Assembly: GCF_004349245.1 (NCBI RefSeq)
Contig: NZ_SMLC01000030.1
Coordinates: 1 to 59,234, forward strand
DNA: 59,234 nucleotides
Origin: Actinomadura sp. 6K520
GTDB taxonomy: Bacteria; Actinomycetota; Actinomycetes; Streptosporangiales; Streptosporangiaceae
Direction: 5' to 3'
Under the pieces are notes generated by a model. It was not told the DNA's origin, made no database searches, and saw only the letters and a program-made list of their open reading frames with translations. Made by a program: the position numbers and the translations under genes. Shown in pieces: positions 15,481 to 22,092 of the stretch; the stretch's first letter is position 1; the number at the start of each line of letters is the position of its first letter.

Positions 15481-16785
15481 GTGGATACCGCATCTTCCCT
15501 CCCGGTCCCGGCGGTTTCGGCCGCCGGGACCGGCTCAGGCGCGCGTGGTGTGCTGGCCGCCCTGTGTATCACCGAGATCACCAGTTGGGGTGTGCTGTAC
15601 TACGCCTTTCCGGTGCTGGCCCCGGTCATCACCGCCGACACCGGCTGGTCCACGCCCGCCATCACCGCCGCGTTCTCCGCCGCGCTCATCGTCGCCGCCC
15701 TCGTCGGCATCCCGGTGGGCCGCGTCCTGGACCGCCGCGGCCCGCACGCCCTGATGACGGGCGGTTCCGTCCTGGCCGCGATCGCGACCGTGGCGGTGGC
15801 GGCGGCGCCGTCGCCGCTCTGGTTCGCCGCAGCCTGGTCCTTGGCCGGAGTCGCGATGTCGGCCGTCCTCTACCAGCCCGCCTTCGCGGCGCTCACCCGC
15901 TACTACGCCCCCCGCCATCTGTCCGCCCTGACCACCCTCACCTTGGTGGCGGGCCTGGCCAGCACCGTGTTCGCTCCGCTCACCGACACCCTCGCGGCGC
16001 ATTTGACCTGGCGCGGCGTCTACCTCGCCCTCGCCGGTGTCCTCGCCGCCGTCACCATCCCGCTGCACGCCATCGCCCTACGCCGCCCATGGCCCGGGTC
16101 CTCCGGCGCTCGGCCGGCCGTCGCCGACCATGCCACCGACCATGCCACCGACCATGCCACCGACCATGGCACCGCCCATGCCGTCCGCCCACCGGCGGTT
16201 CGCCACATCACGCGCAGCCGCCCGTTCTGGCTGCTGGCCATCGCGCTCACCCTGTCCGCGTTCGCCATGTTCGCGGTTCTGATCAACCTCATCCCGCTGC
16301 TCACCCACCGCGGCGCCAGCCCCACTCTGGCCGCCTGGGCACTCGGCCTGGGCGGCATCGGCCAGGTCGCCGGCCGCCTGTGCTACCGCCCGCTGTCGAG
16401 GCGCACCAGCGTCCGCGGCCGCACCGCCTGGATACTCGGCCTCTCCGCCGCCACCACCGCCGCCCTGGCACTCATCCCAGGCCCGATGCAACTGCTCATC
16501 GCCGTCGTGGTCTTGGCGGGCATCACCCGCGGTATCGCCACACTCCTGCAGGCCACCGCCGTCACCGACCGCTGGGGCATCGCCGCCTACGGCACCCTTT
16601 CGGGCATCCTGGCCGCCCCCGTCACCGTCGCCACCGCCCTCGCCCCCTGGGCCGGAGCCGCCCTCGCCGACGCCCTCGGCAGCTACCCCGCCCTCTTCAC
16701 CGTCCTCGCGCTCGCCGCGGCCCTCGCCGCACTCCTGGCCAGCGCCCCCGACCCGCCACAACGGGACTCCTCGCACCGGACGTGA
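15481..16785 (+). CDS. MFS transporter with His-rich central loop
   Basis: A 434-residue, 12-helix MFS carrier beginning at GTG 15481, 11 bases after the flavoprotein stop. The open frame extends upstream only as a shadow of that gene. Motif A-like GIPVGRVLDRRGPH lies in the first inner loop. The long loop between helices 6 and 7 contains a fourfold Asp-His-Ala-Thr repeat with five or more histidines, which could bind a metal. The gene is probably co-transcribed with the flavoprotein and may export its product. It lacks the GAPDH partner expected for ArsJ, so I do not call it ArsJ. Confidence 0.82.
   Translation: MDTASSLPVPAVSAAGTGSGARGVLAALCITEITSWGVLYYAFPVLAPVITADTGWSTPAITAAFSAALIVAALVGIPVGRVLDRRGPHALMTGGSVLAAIATVAVAAAPSPLWFAAAWSLAGVAMSAVLYQPAFAALTRYYAPRHLSALTTLTLVAGLASTVFAPLTDTLAAHLTWRGVYLALAGVLAAVTIPLHAIALRRPWPGSSGARPAVADHATDHATDHATDHGTAHAVRPPAVRHITRSRPFWLLAIALTLSAFAMFAVLINLIPLLTHRGASPTLAAWALGLGGIGQVAGRLCYRPLSRRTSVRGRTAWILGLSAATTAALALIPGPMQLLIAVVVLAGITRGIATLLQATAVTDRWGIAAYGTLSGILAAPVTVATALAPWAGAALADALGSYPALFTVLALAAALAALLASAPDPPQRDSSHRT
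16126..16182 (+). repeat. 12-bp tandem repeat encoding the DHAT loop
   Basis: GACCATGCCACC is repeated at 16126, 16138 and 16150, with a variant at 16162 and a partial copy after it. The repeat keeps the reading frame of the MFS gene and encodes Asp-His-Ala-Thr units in the cytoplasmic loop. Copy number may vary between strains. Confidence 0.9.
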
Positions 16786-16873
16786 CCGACCGATCCACGG
16801 CAGCGCGCTGATCCTGCTGGACGGCGGTCATCGGCCCTGACCCGGCGCCAGGCGGCTGCTAACGTATCATCCT

Positions 16874-17188
16874 ATGGTGATGTCAGTTGAGACTGATGTG
16901 TTGCGGGTCCTGGCGGACCCCCTCCGTGCGCGCATCGTGACCCTGCTCGCCGGCGAGGCGCTGTGCACCTGCCACCTGGTGGAGGAGACCGGTGCCAGGC
17001 AGACCAACATCTCCAACCACCTGCGGGTGCTGAAGGACGCGGGGCTCGTGGAGAGCGAACCCTGCGGCCGCTTCACCTACTACCGGCTGCGCCCCGAGGC
17101 GCTGGACGCCCTGGCCGCACGGCTCGGCGACCTGGCGGCGGAAGCCCGCACCACTCGTGACAGCGACATCAGGAGGCCCTGCCCGTGA
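16874..17188 (+). CDS. arsR: ArsR-family repressor (acr3-arsC operon)
   Basis: A 104-residue repressor with the metal site ALCTCHLVEETG (Cys31 and Cys33), recognition helix ARQTNISNHLRVL and wing CGRFTYYRL. It heads a four-gene operon in which each gene overlaps the next (GTGA, ATGA, TGATG): arsR, acr3 and two arsenate reductase genes. The ATCA and TGAT half-sites at 16866-16881 flank its start codon and may be its operator. An in-frame ATG at 16880 is an alternative start. Confidence 0.92.
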   Translation: MVMSVETDVLRVLADPLRARIVTLLAGEALCTCHLVEETGARQTNISNHLRVLKDAGLVESEPCGRFTYYRLRPEALDALAARLGDLAAEARTTRDSDIRRPCP

Positions 17189-18285
17189 CCACCACCGAAC
17201 CGGCGACGCCGCAGACTGACACCGCCGAGTCCGGCCTGGTGAGCCGACTGTCCGCGCTGGACCGCTTCCTGCCCGTGTGGATCATCGCCGCCATGGCACT
17301 CGGTCTCGGCCTCGGCCGTGCGGTGCCCGGACTGGACGACGCGCTGTCCAAGGTCGAGATCGGCGGCATCTCCCTGCCCATCGGACTCGGGCTGCTGGTC
17401 ATGATGTACCCGGTGCTGGCCAAGGTCCGCTACGACCGGCTCGACACCGTCACCGGCGACCGCCGCCTGATGGTCTCCTCGCTGGTGCTCAACTGGCTCA
17501 TCGGACCGGCGGTGATGTTCGCGCTGGCCTGGACGTTCCTGCCCGACCTGCCCGAGTACCGCACCGGCCTGATCATCGTGGGGCTGGCCCGCTGCATCGC
17601 CATGGTCATCATCTGGAACGACCTGGCCCGCGGCGACCGCGAGGCCGCCGCCGTCCTGGTCGCCCTCAACTCGGTCTTCCAGGTCGTCGCGTTCGGCGCG
17701 CTGGGCTGGTTCTACCTCAAGGTGCTCCCCGGCTGGCTCGGCCTGGACACCGACGACGTGCACTTCTCCACCGGCAAGATCGTCGTCAACGTGCTGGTGT
17801 TCCTCGGCATCCCGCTGCTGGCCGGCTACCTCACCCGCCGCACCGGCGAGAAGGCCCGCGGACGCGAGTGGTACGAGACGCGCTTCCTGCCCCGCATCGG
17901 CCCGGTCGCCCTGTACGGGCTGCTGTTCACCATCGTCATCCTGTTCGCGCTCCAGGGCGACACCATCACCGGCCGGCCCGCCGACGTCGCCCGCATCGCC
18001 GTCCCGCTGCTGGTCTACTTCACCCTCATGTGGGGCGGATCGTTCGCGCTCGGCCGCGCCATCCGCCTGCCCTACGACCGCACCGCGACGCTGGCGTTCA
18101 CCGCCGCCGGCAACAACTTCGAGCTGGCCATCGCCGTGGCCATCGGCACCTTCGGCGTGACCTCCGGCCAGGCGCTGGCCGGGGTGGTCGGGCCGCTCAT
18201 CGAGGTCCCGGTCCTCGTCGCCCTGGTGTACGTCTCGCTGTGGCTCCGCCGCCGCTTCACGACCCGGCCGGCGAGGACGACATGA
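17185..18285 (+). CDS. acr3: ACR3-family arsenite efflux permease
   Basis: A 366-residue, ten-helix arsenite:proton antiporter of the bile/arsenite/riboflavin (BART) fold. The essential cysteine is Cys137 in GLARCIAMV and the conserved glutamate is Glu313 in NNFELAIAVA, both matching the residues needed in characterised ACR3 proteins. GTG 17185 overlaps the arsR stop, and the next gene starts in an ATGA overlap. It exports the As(III) made by the two reductases encoded downstream. Confidence 0.95.
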   Translation: MTTTEPATPQTDTAESGLVSRLSALDRFLPVWIIAAMALGLGLGRAVPGLDDALSKVEIGGISLPIGLGLLVMMYPVLAKVRYDRLDTVTGDRRLMVSSLVLNWLIGPAVMFALAWTFLPDLPEYRTGLIIVGLARCIAMVIIWNDLARGDREAAAVLVALNSVFQVVAFGALGWFYLKVLPGWLGLDTDDVHFSTGKIVVNVLVFLGIPLLAGYLTRRTGEKARGREWYETRFLPRIGPVALYGLLFTIVILFALQGDTITGRPADVARIAVPLLVYFTLMWGGSFALGRAIRLPYDRTATLAFTAAGNNFELAIAVAIGTFGVTSGQALAGVVGPLIEVPVLVALVYVSLWLRRRFTTRPARTT

Positions 18286-18911
18286 CCGCCCCGCCCGGCC
18301 AGGCGGTGTTCGAGCGGATCGCCGCCCGGCTCGCCCCCCGTTTCCACGGCGTGGTGTCGGCCGACACCATCCTGCGGCTGGCCATCGACTCCTACGAACA
18401 GTTGCGCGCCACCTCGCGGGTCGATACCCACCTGGTGGTGATGGCGGAACGTTTCACCGCCGAACGGCTGACCGCGCTCGCCCAGGCGGAGGGGCGGCTC
18501 GGCAAACCCGTCCCCGAGGTGCTGTTCGTCTGCGACGCCAACGCCGGACGCTCCCAGATGGCCGCCGCGCTCGCCCTGGCCCGCGGGAAAGGACGCGTCC
18601 ACGCCCGGTCGGCCGGCACCGCACCGGCGGCCGAACTGGAACTGGCCATCGTGGACGTGCTGGCCGAGATCGGCGTGGACATCTCGGCCGAGTTCCCCAA
18701 GCCGCTGACCGACGAACTGGTCGGTGCCGCCGACCTGGTGGTCACGCTCGGCTGCGGCGGCGCCTGCCCGCTCCTCCCGCACACCCGCTACCTGGACTGG
18801 GCCGTCCCCGACCCCGCCCACCGGCCACCGCCCGAAGTCCGCCGCATCCGCGACGAACTCGACCTGCTCGTCACCGACCTGCTCACCACGCTCGACCAGC
18901 GAGGAACCTGA
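18282..18911 (+). CDS. arsC: Arsenate reductase (LMW-PTP fold) with N-terminal helical domain
   Basis: A 209-residue protein. Residues 1-70 form a three-helix domain like that on some actinobacterial ArsC proteins. Residues 78-205 are the low-molecular-weight phosphatase fold. The P-loop is CDANAGRSQ (Cys84 and Arg90); most relatives have CVHNAGRSQ, so Val-His is replaced by Asp-Ala. Cys158 and Cys162 lie in LGCGGACP, and Asp172 in YLDWAVPDP is the likely general acid. It overlaps acr3 and the second reductase. It may be a mycothiol- or thioredoxin-linked reductase with altered properties. Confidence 0.88.
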   Translation: MTAPPGQAVFERIAARLAPRFHGVVSADTILRLAIDSYEQLRATSRVDTHLVVMAERFTAERLTALAQAEGRLGKPVPEVLFVCDANAGRSQMAAALALARGKGRVHARSAGTAPAAELELAIVDVLAEIGVDISAEFPKPLTDELVGAADLVVTLGCGGACPLLPHTRYLDWAVPDPAHRPPPEVRRIRDELDLLVTDLLTTLDQRGT

Positions 18912-19363
18912 TGCCCGACAAGCCCAGCGTGCTGTTCGTCTGCGTCCACAACGCCGGACGGTCCCAGATGGCCGCCGCCTACCTCACCCACCTCGCCGGC
19001 GACAGGGTCGAGGTCCGCTCCGCCGGATCGGCCCCCGCCGACCAGGTCAACCCCGCCGTCGTCCAGGCGATGGCCGAGGAGGGCATCGACATCTCCGCCG
19101 AAAGCCCCAAGATCCTCACCGTCGACGCCGTCCAGGCCTCCGACGTCGTCATCACCATGGGCTGCGGCGACACCTGCCCCGTCTTCCCCGGCAAGCGCTA
19201 CCTCGACTGGGAACTCGACGACCCGGCCGGCCAAGGCGTCGACGCCGTCCGCCCCATCCGCGACGAGATCCGCACCCGCATCGAGCGGCTCACCGCCGAA
19301 CTCACCGCCGAACTCACCGCCGGACCCACCACCGGCCAAGCCGACGAACGCGATCACCGATAG
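18911..19363 (+). CDS. arsC: Arsenate reductase, LMW-PTP (mycothiol-type) family
   Basis: A 150-residue arsenate reductase with canonical P-loop CVHNAGRSQMA (Cys11, Arg17) and the later MGCGDTCP (Cys85, Cys89) and YLDWELDDP motifs. It reduces As(V) to As(III), which the ACR3 pump expels. It overlaps the preceding reductase gene as TGATG. The C-terminus ends in a short repeat, LTAELTAELTAG. In actinobacteria this class generally uses mycothiol and mycoredoxin; the sequence alone cannot separate that from thioredoxin use. Confidence 0.92.
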   Translation: MPDKPSVLFVCVHNAGRSQMAAAYLTHLAGDRVEVRSAGSAPADQVNPAVVQAMAEEGIDISAESPKILTVDAVQASDVVITMGCGDTCPVFPGKRYLDWELDDPAGQGVDAVRPIRDEIRTRIERLTAELTAELTAGPTTGQADERDHR

Positions 19364-19396
19364 GGCCAGGCGGGGAGGTAGGTCGTGGCCTGGGAG

Positions 19397-19804
19397 TCAC
19401 GGCTGGTCGTCGAGTTGCCGGTTGGTCTGATCGATCCGCTGGATTCGGCCGTCGGGTGCCAGGCGGCCGAACATGTAGATCTCCGCGGTGAAGGTCTTGC
19501 CCTTGCGCAGTGTGGTGCGGAGTGTCCAGCGTGCGGCTATCTGGTCACCGCGGACCAGAGCCTGGTGGACCTCGACACCGGCGTTGTCATTGGCCGCCAT
19601 GGCCGCCTTGTCCACGTTCTTGCGGACGGGGCGGACGTGGTCGATCATCCGCTGCCGGTCGATCACCAGGCCGTCGTTGCAGTACTCGAAGTCCGGAACG
19701 AAGTAGCGGTCAAGGATCGTGCCGGGCTCTTCCTCTGAGAGGGCCATGTCCCGGGTGTAGTCGACGATGAATTCGACGAGATCGCGCTCGGAGCTGATGC
19801 CCAT
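19397..19804 (-). CDS. SnoaL-like (NTF2-fold) protein
   Basis: A 135-residue protein of the SnoaL/NTF2-like alpha+beta barrel type: RDLVEFIVDYTRDMALSEEE, then DRYFVPDFEYCND and MFGRLAPDGRIQRIDQTNR. ATG 19804 with AAGGGG close upstream is preferred over an in-frame ATG at 19828. It runs convergently to the ars operon. A CsoR-like palindrome at 19855-19868 is just upstream. The function, enzymatic or ligand-binding, is unknown. Confidence 0.75.
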   Translation of the reverse strand: MGISSERDLVEFIVDYTRDMALSEEEPGTILDRYFVPDFEYCNDGLVIDRQRMIDHVRPVRKNVDKAAMAANDNAGVEVHQALVRGDQIAARWTLRTTLRKGKTFTAEIYMFGRLAPDGRIQRIDQTNRQLDDQP

Positions 19805-19854
19805 ATGTCCCCTTGAGGAGTACGTCATACGCTTACAGTGGGAACAGCCTACTG

Positions 19855-19868
19855 TACCCCCGTAGGGT
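19855..19868 (-). promoter_or_regulatory. CsoR-like palindrome upstream of the SnoaL-like gene
   Basis: TACCCCCGTAGGGT at 19855-19868 resembles the palindromes before the MFS-AhpD operon at 9631-9677. The two sets bracket the arsenic island. A shared regulator is an inference. Confidence 0.4.
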
Positions 19869-19938
19869 TTAATCTGGCTGCTCCCGAGCGCCACTTGTCA
19901 CCCCAAGGCCGTCAAGGGGGTCGCGTCTTATGGGCTGC

Positions 19939-20274
19939 TCAGGTGCGGAGCGCGTTGGTGAGGCGTTTGGGGGCTGACAGGCGCCAGGCTTCGGTGACCA
20001 GTTCGGTCAGTTCCTCTGGGTCGACGGTGGCCAGCTTGACCTGTACCCATGCGAAGCGTCCGCTGGCCCAGGACGGGGAGAAGGTGGCCGGGTCTTCGGC
20101 GACGAGGGCGACCTGCTCTTCCCGGGTGGCTTTGAGCATGACGATGCCCTCGCCCTCGTCGAGGTAGCAAAACCCCTTGTCGCAGACCCGGAAGCCGGTC
20201 ATGTTCGAGAACGCCTCGCGCTCGGTGACCTCCGGCAAGCCGAGGACCACGTGCAGGAACTCTTCAGCGCGCAT
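19939..20274 (-). CDS. MmcQ/YjbR-family protein
   Basis: A 111-residue protein of the MmcQ/YjbR (CyaY-like fold) family: FLHVVLGLPEVTEREAF at the start and SGRFAWVQVKLATVD in the core are typical. ATG 20274 fits the usual family N-terminus; a GTG at 20304 would add ten residues. The family is widespread and often called DNA-binding, but its role is not established. It is a single gene with no clear link to its neighbours. Confidence 0.85.
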   Translation of the reverse strand: MRAEEFLHVVLGLPEVTEREAFSNMTGFRVCDKGFCYLDEGEGIVMLKATREEQVALVAEDPATFSPSWASGRFAWVQVKLATVDPEELTELVTEAWRLSAPKRLTNALRT

Positions 20275-20308
20275 ACCCGAATCTGTACCAGCCGGGTCGG
20301 ACACTGTG

Positions 20309-20710
20309 TCAGGGGTTCGGTGTCTGGAGGCTCAGTTGCACTTTCCACATTGCTTCGGCCAGGGCGTGGAACTGGTAGAGCAGGCGCCGCAGGGCGGGCA
20401 GGTCCTTGGCGTCCGCCGTCGCGGCGGCGTGTTCGGCGACGATCGCCAGGCGGTTGACGCGGCGGCCCAGGAAATTCGCGAGGGCGTCTCGGCGGACGTT
20501 TCCGGCGAGGGCGGCGAGCAGGATCGACTCGGCGGCGCTCAGTTCGCCCATTACCTCGGCGGTGGCCGCTCGTACGTCGACCTTCGTTTCCCAGCCGTCC
20601 TTGGCCAGCATCCTGAGCCTGCTCAGGGCGGGCAGGCAGCGCCGGTGATGCTCGCGTAGCCGAACGTCCAGGACGGCCGTCTCCACTGGCTCGACACCGG
20701 TGCAGGTCAT
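20309..20710 (-). CDS. Unidentified 133-residue helical protein with dormancy-type boxes upstream
   Basis: ATG 20710 has an excellent GGAGGAA six bases upstream. The 133-residue product is predicted to be a bundle of about four helices and contains EHHRRC near residues 20-25, VAEHAAATAD and YQFHALAEAM. The scattered histidines and glutamates could form a hemerythrin-like metal site, but spacing does not match the classical motif, so this is only a suggestion. I recognise no family. Two GGGAC-N4-GNCNC-like boxes about 100-130 bases upstream place it with the dormancy-like regulon that follows. Confidence 0.7.
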   Translation of the reverse strand: MTCTGVEPVETAVLDVRLREHHRRCLPALSRLRMLAKDGWETKVDVRAATAEVMGELSAAESILLAALAGNVRRDALANFLGRRVNRLAIVAEHAAATADAKDLPALRRLLYQFHALAEAMWKVQLSLQTPNP

Positions 20711-20807
20711 GATTCCTCCGCGTCTTGTGGCGGCGCCCCGGGCGTCGTCAGCCACGCCGGGACGGGTCGCATGCATCCACCATCGCGAGCGGAGTTGCGC
20801 GCGAGTA

Positions 20808-20842
20808 GGGATGTAAGTCCCGGCTCGAAGGACGAAGGGCCC
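20808..20842 (-). promoter_or_regulatory. Two DosR-like boxes upstream of the 133-residue gene
   Basis: GGGAT-GTAA-GTCCC lies at 20808-20821 and AGGAC-GAAG-GGCCC at 20829-20842. They are 21 bases apart, two helical turns, and match the GGGACTWWAGTCCC core of the mycobacterial DosR box at the outer bases. They sit about 100 and 120 bases before the start codon. Confidence 0.6.
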
Positions 20843-20858
20843 GCGGCGCCGGGGGACG

Positions 20859-21869
20859 CTACTCGCCGAGGAGAACGTTCGTGACAGGGCGTCGGCGGGT
20901 GCGCAGAGTCCTTGGGGCATGGCCTAGGCGCAGCACCATCTGGGGGTGTCCGCAGACCAGGTCACGGCGTACCGCCACGCGCAGGTAGGGCAGTTCCAGC
21001 GGCTGCGTGTGGAAGGCCGCGCTCACCTGCAGTGTCGCCGCGTGCAGCAGTACGTGCTGGAGGGCCTGACCGGCCTGCAGCCAGTCCACCCGCCTGTCCT
21101 CCCGGGTGGTCAGCACGGCCACCGTCCCCGCGGTGCCGGTGGGCGGGCCGTGGTGCCGGGGAGCCCATGGCGTCCCGGCGAAGAACTCCCGGGACGGGAA
21201 CTCCAGGCCGTCCGGTGTGGCCGGTAGGGAGTCCGGAGCGAGACCGTCGCGGCGTCTGCTGTGCGGCGGGACCGCCCAGTCCAGCAGCTCGTCGGCAATA
21301 CGGGCGTCGGCCAGCTGGATCGCCTCGGCCGCCTGGACGTGTTCGGCCAGCCGGCGGAGTTGGTCCGCGTCCGAGATCAGGCGGAGGTCGGCCCCCTCGT
21401 GCCGGGCGATGCCCGCCAGGACGTTCGGCAGCATGGGCGGCAGCGGGGTCGCCAGGAACGGTCCGCGGTGCGTGTGCCGGCGGCTGATCGCGCGGAACAG
21501 CCGCTCCTCGTACGGCCGCGCCGCCGTTCGCGTCCCCCAGGTGATGCGGGCCAGCAGGTCGGGGCGCGCCGGGTCGGGCAGCAGCCGGACCCGCGCGGTG
21601 AAGCCGAGGCGCCGGACGGCCAGCCGCGCGTTGAACAGGGCCGCGCCGCAGCTGATCGCCATCTCGCGCCCGGCCGCGTCGGTGATCGGCAGCAGCCGCG
21701 TCCGGTCGGCCCAGAGTTCCAGCCCGTCGGCGCGGTCGACGAAACCCCACGGCTGGGTGTTGTGGATGGACGGTGCCTGGATCGCGGCGCGCACGACGAA
21801 GCGTGCCGCCAGATCGGGCCGTTCGTTCGTGTCCCGGGGCTTCGCCGCGGTGCGCGTAGCGTTGATCAT
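20859..21869 (-). CDS. Acg-family nitroreductase-like FMN protein
   Basis: A 336-residue protein of the Acg family (Rv2032 type), a nitroreductase-fold protein made of two halves. VRAAIQAPSIHNTQPWGFV is the family's N-terminal signature, followed by ADRTRLLPITDAAGREM and a second-half QAGQALQHVLLHAATL. Mycobacterial Acg is thought to bind or sequester FMN and is strongly induced by hypoxia and nitric oxide under DosR. Here the gene has its own DosR-like box 67-80 bases upstream (21936-21949) and is divergent from a wax-ester synthase gene. Confidence 0.9.
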   Translation of the reverse strand: MINATRTAAKPRDTNERPDLAARFVVRAAIQAPSIHNTQPWGFVDRADGLELWADRTRLLPITDAAGREMAISCGAALFNARLAVRRLGFTARVRLLPDPARPDLLARITWGTRTAARPYEERLFRAISRRHTHRGPFLATPLPPMLPNVLAGIARHEGADLRLISDADQLRRLAEHVQAAEAIQLADARIADELLDWAVPPHSRRRDGLAPDSLPATPDGLEFPSREFFAGTPWAPRHHGPPTGTAGTVAVLTTREDRRVDWLQAGQALQHVLLHAATLQVSAAFHTQPLELPYLRVAVRRDLVCGHPQMVLRLGHAPRTLRTRRRPVTNVLLGE

Positions 21870-21935
21870 TTCGATGACCTCCAGCCGTGAGTGTCCGGCA
21901 CCTTCAGCGTCCCGCGGCGGGGTCGAACCGGCAGC

Positions 21936-21970
21936 CTGCCCAAAGTCCCATATGTCGGGACTTTTGACCT
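21936..21970. promoter_or_regulatory. Divergent pair of DosR-like boxes (acg/WS-DGAT)
   Basis: On the minus strand, GGGAC-TTTG-GGCAG (21949-21936) faces the Acg-like gene. On the plus strand, GGGAC-TTTT-GACCT (21957-21970) faces the wax-ester synthase gene. Together they form an AAAGTCCC/GGGACTTT inverted repeat with a seven-base spacer. The shared GGGACTTT half-site is that of the mycobacterial DosR box. Confidence 0.7.
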
Positions 21971-22092
21971 ACCCGGTCTCAGGCGTGCGTGCCGGGGACC
22001 TTCGTCCCGCCGGTCGCGGGGCCAATGCCACTGGGGACGGCGGCCCGGAAGGGGTTGGCTTGAGACGGAACCTCTCTTGAGGACGGTGGACC

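Noticed and set aside
15481..16785. Calling the MFS carrier ArsJ
   Set aside because: ArsJ works with a neighbouring GAPDH that makes 1-arseno-3-phosphoglycerate; no GAPDH gene is present here.
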